64,000 nucleotides of DNA from Streptococcus ovis DSM 16829 (GCF_000380125.1 NZ_KB904583.1:62001-126000); one strand, 5' to 3'. Counted from the first letter of the stretch, positions 18,262 to 28,665 are shown. A program made the numbers and translations. Notes: generated by a model from the sequence alone, not told the origin.

Positions 18262-20466
18262 TTATTCTTCTTTCGTCAGCCAATCATAGATTTCTTGTGG
18301 CGTTCCCAAGGCCATCAACTCTTGAAATTTCACCATTTCTTTTAAGTTTTGGTAAATCTGACTGTCAGAAATTTCTCGTTTCGTTGCTTTTTTATTGACT
18401 GTCATGACTCCATCTGTAATTGTGACAAAGCCTAATTCTTGGAAAATCTGTACCATTTTCACGACTAAGATATAAGGAATATTGAGATACTGAGACAATT
18501 CCTTCAACTTGTAACGGACATCAAATTCTGGGAATTGATAGATCGTCTTATAGAATTTAGCAAACTGTTCTCGTGTACCATATCCTGTTAAGTAGTATTC
18601 CTGCTTGATCTGATTTTTAAAATAGATAGCTTCAAATTCCCGACCTGCAAAAAGGGCTCGTAAATCCTCAGCTTTTTCAGGCAGTTCTAACAGAACAACA
18701 CTTCTGCCTTCTACTTCTTCAGTCAAGACTGGCACAGTCTCAGGGAGTGGCGCATTTTTGGCACGAATATCAAATAACTGAACACCATCAACCCGTGCAT
18801 CTACCAGCATGAGTTGGAGAGTGGTCGTACCATTCCATTGATTAACAGAGAGTTGTACGGCCAATTCCAATCCCTTGACTTGGGTAAATTCAGTAGCAAG
18901 ACTTCCTCTCCCGAAAGCTACCACGTCAATACTCACTCCTTCTTGTTTAATGCGTAGTTTGAGATGAGTATTGTCCTGCCCCATCGTTCGAGCAGATTCT
19001 ACTTGAAAGTCTTTTAGATAAAAGGTCGGTTTGGCATGGTCCATGCCAAAGGGAGCTAATTTTTCAAGGGTTTTGACGGTGTCCAAACTTAGCTCTGCTA
19101 ATTGTAATTCCTCGTCCAATACTAGACTTGGTTTGCTAGAAAGGTCAATATTTCCCTTTTCTATGAATTCTTCCAGTACATCTGATAACCTTTCTAGGTT
19201 TTCAGCGGGCAAGGTCATACCTGCCGCACCACTATGGCCTCCAAAGGCAATAAAGAGGTCACGATGGTCATTCAATGCTTCAAAAATATTAACTGCTTCA
19301 ACTGAGCGGGCTGAACCTTTAGCTATCCCATCTTGAATTGTAAGGACAATAGCAGGCTGACTTAATTCCTCTAAGAGCCGTCCAGCCACGATACCTAGGA
19401 CCCCCGGATTCCATCCTTCAGCCGCCAGAACCTGCACTTTTTTGTCTGAACGAATCATTGTTTTGGCCTGCTCGTATATGGTCTGCACAACCTCTTTTCG
19501 CTCGGTATTTTTGGCATCAATCATCTGAGCGATGTCTACGACTTCTTCCTCATCAAATCCTGTCAATAATTCGACGGCAGGATTAGGATCATCAAGGCGA
19601 CCGAGGGCATTGAGGCGAGGGGCTATTTGGAAACCAATTGTTTCTTCATTTAAGGTTTGAGTGTCTACTCCTGCCACCTTCAACAATTCCTGAAGTCCAA
19701 CTCGTTCGGTCTGCTTTAGGAGCGACAGTCCATATTGGACCATGATCCGATTTTCATCTGTCAAGGATACCATATCTGCAATTGTCCCAATAGCAACCAA
19801 GTCTAAAAATTCTACCTGTACCTGTTCAAGCAAGGCACAGGCTAGTTTAAAAGCGACGCCACAACCCGCCAAATGTTTGAAAGGATAATTTCCTTCGGGA
19901 TGCTCAGGGTGAACAATGGCATAGGCCTTTGGCAATTCGCTAGGTAAGGAATGGTGGTCCGTGACAACAACATCTACACCCATTTCCTGTGCGTAGGCGA
20001 TGGCCTCATACCCTGCCACACCATTATCCACCGTGACAATGAGCGATACGCCCTGTTGTTCAATAAAGTATTTGTAGACCGATTGATTGGGACCATAACC
20101 ATCTGTAAAGCGGTTAGGCAGATACACTTGACACTCCGCCCCTAATTCTTCCAAGGCTTCTTTGAGAATAGAGGCCGATGTCATTCCATCCGCATCATAA
20201 TCCCCATAAATTAAAATTTGTTCATAGTTCTCAATCGCCTGACGAATCCGTCCTACTGCTCGGTCCATATCATGCAAGAGATAGGGATCATGCAGGTGTT
20301 CCAAACTCGGATGTAAAAATTTTACTAGTTGTGCTTCGGTTTGAATGCCCCTTTCATAGACTAGTTGTGTCGCCAAGGAATCCAACCCCTCTTTTTTGGC
20401 TAATTTCGCAAAGGTTTGATCTGAAAAACTGGGAAGTAATTCCCATTCATAACTTGATTTTATCAC
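18262..20466 (-). CDS. recJ: single-stranded-DNA-specific exonuclease RecJ
   Basis: A 734-residue DHH-superfamily nuclease. YGDYDADGMTS near residue 84 is motif I, VVTDHHSLP near 160 the DHH motif, and GGHSGAAGMTL near 395 the DHHA1 motif, followed by an OB domain and a C-terminal region specific to Gram-positive RecJ. It degrades single-stranded DNA 5' to 3' in repair and recombination. Initiation is at GTG 20466 with GGAGAGAG upstream; no ATG lies nearby in frame. Confidence 0.94.
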   Translation of the reverse strand: MIKSSYEWELLPSFSDQTFAKLAKKEGLDSLATQLVYERGIQTEAQLVKFLHPSLEHLHDPYLLHDMDRAVGRIRQAIENYEQILIYGDYDADGMTSASILKEALEELGAECQVYLPNRFTDGYGPNQSVYKYFIEQQGVSLIVTVDNGVAGYEAIAYAQEMGVDVVVTDHHSLPSELPKAYAIVHPEHPEGNYPFKHLAGCGVAFKLACALLEQVQVEFLDLVAIGTIADMVSLTDENRIMVQYGLSLLKQTERVGLQELLKVAGVDTQTLNEETIGFQIAPRLNALGRLDDPNPAVELLTGFDEEEVVDIAQMIDAKNTERKEVVQTIYEQAKTMIRSDKKVQVLAAEGWNPGVLGIVAGRLLEELSQPAIVLTIQDGIAKGSARSVEAVNIFEALNDHRDLFIAFGGHSGAAGMTLPAENLERLSDVLEEFIEKGNIDLSSKPSLVLDEELQLAELSLDTVKTLEKLAPFGMDHAKPTFYLKDFQVESARTMGQDNTHLKLRIKQEGVSIDVVAFGRGSLATEFTQVKGLELAVQLSVNQWNGTTTLQLMLVDARVDGVQLFDIRAKNAPLPETVPVLTEEVEGRSVVLLELPEKAEDLRALFAGREFEAIYFKNQIKQEYYLTGYGTREQFAKFYKTIYQFPEFDVRYKLKELSQYLNIPYILVVKMVQIFQELGFVTITDGVMTVNKKATKREISDSQIYQNLKEMVKFQELMALGTPQEIYDWLTKEE

Positions 20467-20502
20467 ACGCTCTCTCCTTTAATCATCCCTTTATTATATC
20501 AT

Positions 20503-20528
20503 AAAAAGACAAGCATCTGCCTGTCTTT
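20503..20528 (-). terminator. terminator after cls
   Basis: AAAGACAGG and complementary CTTGTCTTT arms followed by a T run on the minus strand, between cls and recJ. Confidence 0.6.
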
Positions 20529-20534
20529 CATCTC

Positions 20535-22082
20535 TTATAATAACGGAGCCAAAATCGCTATAACCGCACCAGCCACTCGCTTATACCAAGGATAATGCAA
20601 GCGGAAGCCGGCTAGCGTAATCCGTTCTGATTTTGCAAAAGATTTTTCAAAATCTGCCGCAATATCTGACAAAACTTGCTGATGATTGTAGATATACAAC
20701 CCACACTCAAAATTCAAATAGAAACTGCGGAAATCCAGATTGACTGTCCCAACCGATGCCTTTTTATCATCAATGAGGACCACCTTAGAATGGACAAAGC
20801 CTGGCATGTACTCATAAATTTCAATTCCAGCTTCCAAGTACATTTCGAAATCCGTACGCGCCACTAGATAAGGGGATTGCTTGTCATAAATATGGGGCAA
20901 CAAAATCCGCACACGCACACCTCGTTTGGCTGCATAAATCAATGTCTCCTGCGTTTCATCATCCAGCACCAAATAAGGGGTCATGATAGAAATCGAATGC
21001 CGTGCCGATTGGAACATATCCAGATAGACCCGTTTGGCGACCGCATCATTGTCAAATGGACTTTCTCCATAACCAAGGAAATAGGAATCTGATTCAGACT
21101 CGACTTTTTCACGATGTTTATGTTCCAAGAGATAAACGGTATCATCGTTTTCAGTCTTTTCATCAAAATTCCACATCTGTAAAAACATGAGTGTGAAATT
21201 GGCAACTGCCTCTCCTGTCACCATAATGGCTGCATCCTTCCAGTAACCAAAACGCTTAATCCGATTGATGTATTCGTCAGCGATATTAGCACCACCCGTG
21301 AAGGCGACCTTCCCATCAATGACCGTAATTTTACGGTGATCACGATTGTTTTGAATAGTAGAGAGAGCAGGGATGATCTGAGAAAAGACCTTGGCCTTAA
21401 TGCCAAATTTCCGCAAAGTTTTGTAGTAGGTGTAAGGAAGTAAACTCAAAGAATTCATCCCATCGTACATAAAACGGACTTCTACTCCCTGAGCAGCTTT
21501 TTCCTTTAAAATCTCCAAAATAGAATCCCACATATAGCCAAAATCAACAATGTAGTACTCCATAAAGATGTAGCGTTCAGCCTTGCGCAGTTCCTCCAAA
21601 AAGACTTCAAACCAAGCCTCACCTGATGCGAAATACTTGGCATCACTATTCGTATGAAGGGCATAGCCTACAGACTCACTCATATAATGGGCTAATTTTA
21701 ACTGGTCACGGTCTTTTTCTGCCAAACCATTTAGAACTTTCGAAGAGGTGTGCCCATATTGTTTAAGGAGTTCTGCCTGCTTTTGAAAGGTCTTACGGTA
21801 TCGCCTAGTCTCGAAATTGGACTGTAAGATAAAGTAGAATAGGGCACCAAAAATGGGAACACCCACCACAAATAAAATCCAGGTCAATTTAAAACTAGCA
21901 TTCATAGGCCGATTGAGAATCGAGATGGCTATAATAATCGAAAAAATCTGTAACACAATCCAGAAAGCAGGTACTAGGGTTGTTACGGAAGAAACCGCCA
22001 AAAAAATTGCCATCACTGTGACCAATAGCAACAGTAAAATGATGAAAACACGACTATAAATAATCCGCCAAATTCGTTTCAT
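20535..22082 (-). CDS. cls: cardiolipin synthase
   Basis: A 515-residue membrane phospholipase-D-type enzyme. Two N-terminal hydrophobic segments (about residues 8-70) are followed by two catalytic HKD motifs: HRKITVIDGKVAFTGGANI near residue 238 and VHSKVVLIDDKKASVGTVN near 425. It joins two phosphatidylglycerols to form cardiolipin at the membrane. The ATG at 22082 is favoured over one four codons earlier because GGGAGAGG lies at the right distance. Confidence 0.93.
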   Translation of the reverse strand: MKRIWRIIYSRVFIILLLLLVTVMAIFLAVSSVTTLVPAFWIVLQIFSIIIAISILNRPMNASFKLTWILFVVGVPIFGALFYFILQSNFETRRYRKTFQKQAELLKQYGHTSSKVLNGLAEKDRDQLKLAHYMSESVGYALHTNSDAKYFASGEAWFEVFLEELRKAERYIFMEYYIVDFGYMWDSILEILKEKAAQGVEVRFMYDGMNSLSLLPYTYYKTLRKFGIKAKVFSQIIPALSTIQNNRDHRKITVIDGKVAFTGGANIADEYINRIKRFGYWKDAAIMVTGEAVANFTLMFLQMWNFDEKTENDDTVYLLEHKHREKVESESDSYFLGYGESPFDNDAVAKRVYLDMFQSARHSISIMTPYLVLDDETQETLIYAAKRGVRVRILLPHIYDKQSPYLVARTDFEMYLEAGIEIYEYMPGFVHSKVVLIDDKKASVGTVNLDFRSFYLNFECGLYIYNHQQVLSDIAADFEKSFAKSERITLAGFRLHYPWYKRVAGAVIAILAPLL

Positions 22083-22163
22083 GACCTCTCCCATTTTTAG
22101 TATATTTTGACTATTATATCAAAAAATAGCCGTTTTTCCTATTCCATATTTCCACTGTCACAA

Positions 22164-22190
22164 CAGAAAAGACCAATCTTCCGATTGATC
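22164..22190 (-). terminator. terminator of the his operon
   Basis: GATCAATC-GGAA-GATTGGTC followed by TTTTCTG on the minus strand, 6 bases past the hisE stop. Confidence 0.8.
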
Positions 22191-22195
22191 TGCTC

Positions 22196-22510
22196 CTAAT
22201 ATTCGGTGATTTCTTTGCGGTCATGGACATTGGATTGTTTGCCCTGACGAGCAGTCAAAACAGATTCTACATCCTCAGGTGTCACCCCTGTTTCCACTAA
22301 CATAACAGCCAAATGGTAGAGAATATCAGCTGTTTCGTTAGCGATTTCTATCTTATCTGCATTCTTTGCTCCGATGATGACTTCAGTTGCTTCTTCGCCA
22401 ACCTTTTTTAAAATCTTATCCAATCCCTTATCAAAGAGATAATTGGTATAGGAGCCCTCTTTGGGATGTTGTTTTCGGTTTAAAGCCTCTTGGTATAAGG
22501 TATGTAACAT
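22196..22510 (-). CDS. hisE: phosphoribosyl-ATP pyrophosphatase
   Basis: A 104-residue all-alpha MazG-fold enzyme. GEEATEVIIGAK and ANETADILYHLAVML supply the metal-binding glutamates and aspartate. It hydrolyses phosphoribosyl-ATP to phosphoribosyl-AMP, the second histidine step. It is a stand-alone protein here, separate from HisI, and is last in the operon. The start at 22510 matches the family; a longer frame overlaps hisI on the same strand and is not used. Confidence 0.95.
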   Translation of the reverse strand: MLHTLYQEALNRKQHPKEGSYTNYLFDKGLDKILKKVGEEATEVIIGAKNADKIEIANETADILYHLAVMLVETGVTPEDVESVLTARQGKQSNVHDRKEITEY

Positions 22511-22544
22511 AATTTCCTCCGTTTTCTTCCTAAATGCACACTTG

Positions 22545-22865
22545 CTATAAAATCTCATTAAAAAAGCAAGAGTATTCGCCTGTGTGACAAGCTGCACCAA
22601 TCTGCTCAACAGCGATGAGAAGAGTATCATAGTCGCAGTCTGTCTTGATGGACTTGACCTTTTGGTAGTGACCACTGGTCGCCCCCTTATGCCAGAGTTC
22701 ATTCCGCGAACGACTCCAGTAGTGCATCTGTTTGGTCTCAAGGGTCAAACGATAACTTTCCTCATTCATATAAGCCAGCATCAGAACCTGACCTGTCTGA
22801 TAATCTGTGACAATCACTGGAAGAAGTCCACCTTGTTTAGCAAAATCAAGTTGAATTTTTGTCAT
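22545..22865 (-). CDS. hisI: phosphoribosyl-AMP cyclohydrolase
   Basis: A 106-residue enzyme with [22 protein letters not shown] in the middle (shown as two joined family motifs) and DCDYDTLL plus [13 protein letters not shown] supplying zinc and magnesium ligands. It opens the purine ring of phosphoribosyl-AMP. Its ATG overlaps the hisF stop by 4 bases. The length is that of the monofunctional family. Confidence 0.95.
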   Translation of the reverse strand: MTKIQLDFAKQGGLLPVIVTDYQTGQVLMLAYMNEESYRLTLETKQMHYWSRSRNELWHKGATSGHYQKVKSIKTDCDYDTLLIAVEQIGAACHTGEYSCFFNEIL

Positions 22866-23620
22866 AAGCGTACCTCTATTCCAGCATCTGTCATTGCTTG
22901 TTTCGTGTCTTTAATTGACACTTCTCCGTAGTGGAAAATGGATGCAGCTAAAGCCCCTGTAGCAGGCGTTTTTTCAAACACTTCTACCATGTGAGCAATC
23001 CCACCAGCACCGCCTGAAGCAATAATGGGAACATCGACAACACTAGCGACAGCATTGAGCATATCTAGGTCAAAACCTGACTTGGTTCCATCCTTATCCA
23101 TTGAAGTTAAGAGAATTTCTCCTGCCCCAAGTTCGACCACTTCACGCGCCCATTGCAACAAATCTTTACCAGTATCTTTTCGACCACCGGCGACATATAC
23201 ATGCCAACTGCCATCCGTTTCCTTTTTGGCATCAATGGCTGCGACGACACACTGGCTCCCGAATTTCTCGGCGCATTCTTTTATCAATTGGGGATTGGCA
23301 ACCGCCGAAGAATTGACCGCAACCTTGTCTGCACCAGCTTTGAGCATGCGATTCATATCCCCTACCGAGCGAATACCACCACCAACTGTAAAAGGGATAA
23401 ACACTTGATTTGCCACTCGCCTTACCATTTCTACCGTCGTATCACGTTGCTCATGTGTAGCAGTGATATCTAGAAAGACTAACTCATCGCATCCAGCCTC
23501 ATAATAAACACGGGCTGTATCTACAGGGTCACCCACATCGGTTAGATTGACAAAGTTGACCCCTTTCACCACACGACCATCTTTGACGTCTAGACAGGGA
23601 ATAATCCGTTTTTTGAGCAT
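22862..23620 (-). CDS. hisF: imidazole glycerol phosphate synthase cyclase subunit
   Basis: A 252-residue (beta/alpha)8 barrel. The catalytic aspartates lie in [14 protein letters not shown] near residue 11 and in [13 protein letters not shown] near 130. With the glutaminase HisH it forms imidazole glycerol phosphate and AICAR. It is 1 base from hisA. All family motifs are present. Confidence 0.97.
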   Translation of the reverse strand: MLKKRIIPCLDVKDGRVVKGVNFVNLTDVGDPVDTARVYYEAGCDELVFLDITATHEQRDTTVEMVRRVANQVFIPFTVGGGIRSVGDMNRMLKAGADKVAVNSSAVANPQLIKECAEKFGSQCVVAAIDAKKETDGSWHVYVAGGRKDTGKDLLQWAREVVELGAGEILLTSMDKDGTKSGFDLDMLNAVASVVDVPIIASGGAGGIAHMVEVFEKTPATGALAASIFHYGEVSIKDTKQAMTDAGIEVRL

Positions 23621-23621
23621 C

Positions 23622-24341
23622 TTATCCCTCTACTTTCTTGAGTTCCTCAAGGCTGATATTACCGTTGTAGTAGGCCTTGCCCACAATCGCACCAGCGACA
23701 CCGATTTCCTGTAATCTGGTCAAATCAGCTAACTCTGCGATTCCTCCTGAAGCGATGACCTTTGCTGTGGTCAGTTCTGCCACCAAGCGATCATAGTGGG
23801 CAAAATTTGGTCCGGTCAATGTCCCATCACGATCCACATCCGTGTAAACAAATAATTGCACACCCATTTTTTCCATTTCTTTGGCCAAGCTAATAAAATC
23901 AACCGTGCTTGTTTCAAGCCAGCCTTCTGTCGCCACAAAACCATCTTTAGCATCAATGCCCACGACAATCTTATCCGCTCCGAATTGCTCCAGTGCTTCC
24001 CTGACAAAGTCAGGATTTTTCACAGCCATTGAGCCAATGATGACGCGGTCTATTCCCACCATAAGATAATCCTTGATTTGCCCTAGGGTGCGAATGCCTC
24101 CGCCGACTTCAACCCCCATTCCTGTTGCGACTTTCAGAGCCGCAATTAGGTCACGGTTGGTGGCACGACCCTCCAAGGCGCCATCCAAATCTACCACATG
24201 GATAAATTGCATGCCTGCATCCGCAAAAATCCGCGCCTGCCCCAGCACATCTGGATTGACCACTGTTTCTTGGTCAAAATTCCCCTTATAAAGACGGACC
24301 GCCTGACCATTCCGAATATCAATTGCAGGTAATATTTTCAT
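23622..24341 (-). CDS. hisA: ProFAR isomerase
   Basis: A 239-residue (beta/alpha)8 barrel related to HisF. The catalytic aspartates are in [13 protein letters not shown] near residue 8 and [14 protein letters not shown] near 128. It isomerises ProFAR to PRFAR. It is preceded by a small kinase gene that separates it from hisH, an unusual insertion. Confidence 0.97.
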   Translation of the reverse strand: MKILPAIDIRNGQAVRLYKGNFDQETVVNPDVLGQARIFADAGMQFIHVVDLDGALEGRATNRDLIAALKVATGMGVEVGGGIRTLGQIKDYLMVGIDRVIIGSMAVKNPDFVREALEQFGADKIVVGIDAKDGFVATEGWLETSTVDFISLAKEMEKMGVQLFVYTDVDRDGTLTGPNFAHYDRLVAELTTAKVIASGGIAELADLTRLQEIGVAGAIVGKAYYNGNISLEELKKVEG

Positions 24342-24399
24342 AAACTATCCTCCTTTTTCAAGAAAATATATCCATTTTCTCATTAACTAGTCGCTACAA

Positions 24400-24903
24400 T
24401 TAAGTAAAACGTTTCTGAATTACTTCTTCTGCTTCCTTTGAAGTCCTACATATAATAAGTTTAGAAGAGTGGATAGATAACGAATCCAAGATTTTCTTTT
24501 TGTCCCGATTAAACTGGCAGTGCCACTTTATATATTGGCTCAAGGCTTTCAAACTGGGATATAATTTATAGACCTCTTTCCCACTTCTCTGCCTTAGCCA
24601 ACGGTAAATGATTCTCTTTAACCTTGTCGTTGAAGGAGGATCTAAAAAGAGAATCAATTCTGCTTTCTCAAAGCTCTCTTGTAAGATTTTTCGAGGTGAG
24701 CCTTCCACAATCCAACTTTCTTGGTCCAAGATTGACTGAAATAAACTATCTCGCTCTTCATCGTTTCGCTTGTAGTCCCCTGCTTCATCTCGAACCCAAA
24801 CAATCTCATCCTTTTCATAACAGGGCACCTGGTATAGCTGACTGAGTTTTTTGGCTAAAGTTGTTTTACCAGAGCCAACTGAGCCAATAATATCTATCCT
24901 CAT
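24400..24903 (-). CDS. small P-loop NTPase/kinase (FlaR/topology-modulation-like)
   Basis: A 167-residue P-loop protein. Walker A GSVGSGKTT is at residues 7-15, and a lid-like arginine-rich stretch (TTRLKRIIYRWLRQR) lies near 92-106. It resembles proteins annotated as DNA topology modulation protein FlaR, which are really adenylate- or shikimate-kinase-like small-molecule kinases. It sits between hisH and hisA, 17 bases after hisH and 58 before hisA. Neighbouring his genes are close-packed, so it looks like an insertion. Its substrate is unknown. Confidence 0.75.
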   Translation of the reverse strand: MRIDIIGSVGSGKTTLAKKLSQLYQVPCYEKDEIVWVRDEAGDYKRNDEERDSLFQSILDQESWIVEGSPRKILQESFEKAELILFLDPPSTTRLKRIIYRWLRQRSGKEVYKLYPSLKALSQYIKWHCQFNRDKKKILDSLSIHSSKLIICRTSKEAEEVIQKRFT

Positions 24904-24920
24904 TTCTTATCGCCTCTTCC

Positions 24921-25532
24921 TTATTCTAGGCATAAATCAACAAATTTCTTCAGAATGCCCAAGCCAACTTGCCCTGATTTTTCAGGGTGAAATTGGGCAC
25001 CATAGACATTGTCCTTGTGAATCATAGCAGGAAGTTCTAGACCATAATCAGCCACTACATCCACATATTCAGTTGGAACATCTGTAAAATAGCTGTGCAC
25101 AAAATAGACATCTTCCCCTTCTAAACCAGTTGTCAAAAGTGTTTCTTGCTTGATGTGCAATTCATTCCAACCCATGTGTGGGACTGGTTTTCCCTTGCTT
25201 GCTGGGATTTCACGGCAAATTCCCGGAATAAATCCTAGCCCTTCTGTTTTACTGTGTTCCAAACCTGTTTCTGTCAAGATTTGCATTCCGAGACAAATTC
25301 CCAAAAGAGGGGTCCCTTTCCCAACAGCTTCTTTAATGGCTGTGACCAATCCTCGTTTTTCCAGCTCTGCCATGGCTGTAGGGTAAGCACCTACTCCAGG
25401 CAAAATCAAACCATCTGCTGTTAGCACTTCTTCTGGCTTAGCAGATAGAATCGCCTCAACGCCGATGGTTTCTAAAGCACGCAAGACATTAGCAGTATTG
25501 CCCGCATCATAATCAATGACGACTAGTTTCAT
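24921..25532 (-). CDS. hisH: imidazole glycerol phosphate synthase glutaminase subunit
   Basis: A 203-residue class I glutamine amidotransferase. [11 protein letters not shown] near residue 78 holds the catalytic cysteine, and [10 protein letters not shown] near 182 the catalytic histidine and glutamate. It supplies ammonia to HisF. Its ATG overlaps the hisB stop by 4 bases. Confidence 0.97.
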   Translation of the reverse strand: MKLVVIDYDAGNTANVLRALETIGVEAILSAKPEEVLTADGLILPGVGAYPTAMAELEKRGLVTAIKEAVGKGTPLLGICLGMQILTETGLEHSKTEGLGFIPGICREIPASKGKPVPHMGWNELHIKQETLLTTGLEGEDVYFVHSYFTDVPTEYVDVVADYGLELPAMIHKDNVYGAQFHPEKSGQVGLGILKKFVDLCLE

Positions 25533-26113
25533 AGCGTTCCTTTCGTCGAGTTTACTCCATGAATCTCTGGGTTGAGGGTAATGGCTTCGCGTAATGCACG
25601 ACCAGTTGCCTTAAAGAGACTTTCTGCCTTATGGTGATTGTTTTTACCGTGTAAAATCTTCAAATGCAGGTTCATCTGTACATTGAAGGCTAAGGCTTGG
25701 AAAAATTCTTCTACCAGTTCTGTGTCAAAACTGCCCAATTTTGGATTATCAAAATCACAGTCAAAAACAAGATAAGAGCGTCCCGACAAATCAAGGCTGG
25801 CCATGCCAAGTGTTTCATCCATCGGCACAAAACTGGTTCCATAGCGATTGATACCGGCCTTGTCTCCGAGCGCCTCTCGGATAGCCTGACCGAGTACAAT
25901 CCCCACATCTTCCACAGTATGGTGACTGTCTACATGAAGATCTCCATCAGCTTTCACCAGCAGTGAAATACGACTATGGCGGGCAAAGAGCGTCAACATA
26001 TGGTCAAAAAAGCCCACACCTGTATCAATCTCCACCGGCTCCTGCGCATCCAAGTTCAAACTCAGTTTGATTTTTGTTTCAAAGGTATTGCGTTCAATGC
26101 TTGCTGTTCTCAT
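25529..26113 (-). CDS. hisB: imidazoleglycerol-phosphate dehydratase
   Basis: A 194-residue monofunctional HisB. The metal-binding [22 protein letters not shown] and [13 protein letters not shown] motifs are present. There is no N-terminal HAD phosphatase domain as in the bifunctional enterobacterial form, so histidinol phosphate must be dephosphorylated by another protein. It overlaps the upstream RpiB-like gene by 4 bases. Confidence 0.97.
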   Translation of the reverse strand: MRTASIERNTFETKIKLSLNLDAQEPVEIDTGVGFFDHMLTLFARHSRISLLVKADGDLHVDSHHTVEDVGIVLGQAIREALGDKAGINRYGTSFVPMDETLGMASLDLSGRSYLVFDCDFDNPKLGSFDTELVEEFFQALAFNVQMNLHLKILHGKNNHHKAESLFKATGRALREAITLNPEIHGVNSTKGTL

Positions 26114-26751
26114 GTGATTCTCCTAGCTTTGTTTTTTAATTTTTGTGCCAATATTTCATCTTGTCCATATTCTAAAATATAGGCTATCACATCTTCTTTA
26201 GATAGAATTTTTGTTAAAATATCATCCTCTAAACAATCTAATAGTTCATCTATCTTCTTTTTTGATAGAGCATTAAAGTTTTTGACACGATTTGCTTCCT
26301 TCACTTTTCGTTCAGCCATATCAGCTGGATAGCCTACACCAAAGTCCCCATCAAATAATTTCTCAAGACAGTACTCTATATTTAATTCTCCCAGCCAACC
26401 ATAACCAATCCCTAGCGAAAAAGAAACTGTATTGCCATCGTTTATCCGTCCAAATAAGAAGGCATCTTGTGGAGTTTGGACAAAACCGCAGAGTACATTT
26501 GGCAAGGTATTGCATGCTAAGGCCATACCTTGTCCAGACGAACAACCTGTTACAACAAAATCCACCGATTTGCTGGACAATAATAATGAAATCAAAAGAG
26601 CTACTTCAGTGTAAGAATACGAATCTTCATCCGGGAAAACACCAAAGTTGACTACTTCATGTCCCAAGGGATTCACAACTTTTTTGACCGCTCTAACTAA
26701 AATATCATTTTTATCAATTTGTGTACTTCCCTGAATTACTGCAATTTTCAT
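26110..26751 (-). CDS. RpiB/LacA/LacB-family protein within the his operon
   Basis: A 213-residue protein. The first about 140 residues have the sugar-phosphate isomerase fold of RpiB/Lac[18 protein letters not shown], then [21 protein letters not shown], where the GCSSGQG segment replaces the usual GCGTGxG substrate loop with its catalytic cysteine retained. The remaining 70 residues are a charged helical extension. It overlaps hisB by 4 bases and serB-like by 4 bases, so it is fully embedded in the operon. A role in ribose-5-phosphate/PRPP supply would fit the pathway but is inference. Its codon and base composition look somewhat more AT-rich than its neighbours. Confidence 0.75.
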   Translation of the reverse strand: MKIAVIQGSTQIDKNDILVRAVKKVVNPLGHEVVNFGVFPDEDSYSYTEVALLISLLLSSKSVDFVVTGCSSGQGMALACNTLPNVLCGFVQTPQDAFLFGRINDGNTVSFSLGIGYGWLGELNIEYCLEKLFDGDFGVGYPADMAERKVKEANRVKNFNALSKKKIDELLDCLEDDILTKILSKEDVIAYILEYGQDEILAQKLKNKARRIT

Positions 26752-27395
26752 GATGTCACTCCATCCAACACTTCAATCACCTTATACAAGTCAGGTTCAT
26801 TGATTTGATAAGGTGCCTGCTCTCGGACAATCGGTTTGGCACAAAAGGCAATCCCAATCCCTGCTAGTTGAATCATTGGCAGGTCATTTGCACCATCCCC
26901 CATGGCAATGGTCTGGCTCAATTCTAAGCCATTTTCAGCAGCCCACTCGCGAAGTTTTTGCACCTTGACGTCTTTTGTCACAATGTCACCATAGGTTTTT
27001 CCAGTCAGCACCCCATCCACGACTTCCAAATGATTGGCCTTCACATAGTCAATCCCAACCGCTTCAGCAAGACGGTCCACTGTTTCATGGAAACCACCCG
27101 AAACCAGACCAACCTTGTAACCACGCGCATGTAGTTCATCAACCAATTCCTTGGCTCCCTTATGGAAGTGAATACGGGCAAACACCTTGTCAAAGATGCT
27201 TTCTGGCAAGCCCTTCAAGGTAGCAACCCGCTCCTCAAGTGCCTGTGCAAAATCCAATTCTCCCCGCATGGCACGCTCGGTAATCTCTGCCACCTGAGCG
27301 CCAACACCAGCTTCTTCTCCCAATAAATCAATCACTTCTTCTTCTACCAATGTGGAATCCACATCCATTACTAGAAGTCCTTTAATCTTCGTCAT
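26748..27395 (-). CDS. serB: SerB-like HAD phosphatase in his operon, candidate histidinol-phosphatase
   Basis: A 215-residue HAD phosphatase. MDVDSTLVEEEV near residue 10 is the DxDxT nucleophile motif, VGLVSGGFHETV near 95 motif II, and AMGDGANDLPMI near 163 motif IV. The sequence is that of phosphoserine phosphatase SerB without the ACT domain. Lying between hisD and the RpiB-like gene with overlaps on both sides, it is a good candidate for the missing histidinol-phosphate phosphatase; it may also dephosphorylate phosphoserine. The family is certain, the substrate is not. Confidence 0.88.
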   Translation of the reverse strand: MTKIKGLLVMDVDSTLVEEEVIDLLGEEAGVGAQVAEITERAMRGELDFAQALEERVATLKGLPESIFDKVFARIHFHKGAKELVDELHARGYKVGLVSGGFHETVDRLAEAVGIDYVKANHLEVVDGVLTGKTYGDIVTKDVKVQKLREWAAENGLELSQTIAMGDGANDLPMIQLAGIGIAFCAKPIVREQAPYQINEPDLYKVIEVLDGVTS

Positions 27396-28665
27396 TTCTC
27401 ACCTCAATCGCCTTGGCATGTGCCTGCAGTCCTTCTGCATAAGCCAAGATTGTTATATCTTTTTCAGCTGCCTGAATAGCCTCTTTATTGTACTGTGTGT
27501 ATTGAATTCGCTTGATAAAGTCATGGACTCCCAAAGCTGATGAAAAACGGCTGGTGGCTGTCGTCGGCAAGACATGGTTGGTTCCAGCATAATAGTCCCC
27601 AATTGGCTCACTCGTATAATGACCTAGGAAAATCGAGCCTGCATTTTCAATCCTGTCTAGATAATCATAGGCATTGTCCATAGCAATCTCCAGATGTTCT
27701 GGCGCTACCAAATTCATCAAATCAAACATAGCATCCACATTTTCTGCCACAATAATCCGTCCATTATTTTCAACGGAAGCTCGCGCGATAGCTTCACGTG
27801 GCAATTCTTTCAACTGCTTCTCAATCTCCACTTCCACCGCATCTGCTAACTCTTCCGAGTCCGTTACCAAAATAGCCCGCGCCAATTCATCATGTTCGGC
27901 CTGTGAAAGCAGGTCTGCTGCTACATAGCGAGGATTGGCACTGTTATCAGCCAATACACCAATTTCTGATGGCCCTGCAATCATGTCAATTCCAACAATA
28001 CCGTAGACCTGCTTTTTGGCTGTTGCCACAAAGATATTTCCTGGGCCTGTAATTTTATCAACTTTTGGAAGGGTTTGCGTTCCATAGGCCAGAGCCGCAA
28101 TCCCTTGTGCTCCTCCGACTTGATAAATCTTATCCACACCAGCTAATTTTGCTGCTACTAAAATGGCAGGTACAAATTTTTCTTGTGGCGGTGTCACCAT
28201 AATGATTTCCTTGACCCCTGCAATCTTAGCAGGGATAACATTCATCAGAACAGACGAAGGATAGGCAGCTGTTCCTCCAGGAACATAAACTCCCACCCGC
28301 TCAATCGGCCGAATCAACTGTCCACGGACGACACCTGCACTTGGTTGGTCTTCAAATCCAGTTTCCAATTGCTGACGATGGTAAGATTCAATGTTGGCCT
28401 TAGCATTTTCAAGCGCCACAAGGACAGCCTCATCAACTTCTGCAAAAGCCTGATCGATCAAGTCCTGCCCCACTTCAAAATTCGCCACTTCTACCTTATC
28501 AAAACGCTTCGAGTAATCCCGTAGGGCCTCATCTCCACGCTCTTTGACATCTTCGATCATCGCACGGACTGCTTCTTCCACATTAAGATTTTCCCTGCTC
28601 AATTCCAACTGCTCCTCATAAAGCAAGCGAGCAATCTCCTCATTTGTTCCGCTTAATCGCTTCAT
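27382..28665 (-). CDS. hisD: histidinol dehydrogenase
   Basis: A 427-residue zinc enzyme performing the last two oxidations to histidine. Family motifs include [16 protein letters not shown] near 205, [15 protein letters not shown] near 225, and the zinc-binding [10 protein letters not shown] and [18 protein letters not shown]. It overlaps hisG by 4 bases and the SerB-like gene by 14 bases. Full length. Confidence 0.97.
   Translation of the reverse strand: MKRLSGTNEEIARLLYEEQLELSRENLNVEEAVRAMIEDVKERGDEALRDYSKRFDKVEVANFEVGQDLIDQAFAEVDEAVLVALENAKANIESYHRQQLETGFEDQPSAGVVRGQLIRPIERVGVYVPGGTAAYPSSVLMNVIPAKIAGVKEIIMVTPPQEKFVPAILVAAKLAGVDKIYQVGGAQGIAALAYGTQTLPKVDKITGPGNIFVATAKKQVYGIVGIDMIAGPSEIGVLADNSANPRYVAADLLSQAEHDELARAILVTDSEELADAVEVEIEKQLKELPREAIARASVENNGRIIVAENVDAMFDLMNLVAPEHLEIAMDNAYDYLDRIENAGSIFLGHYTSEPIGDYYAGTNHVLPTTATSRFSSALGVHDFIKRIQYTQYNKEAIQAAEKDITILAYAEGLQAHAKAIEVRNDED

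Noticed and set aside
22511-22741. Extended N-terminus for HisE
   Set aside because: It would lie wholly inside hisI in another frame; the ATG at 22510 matches the family start.
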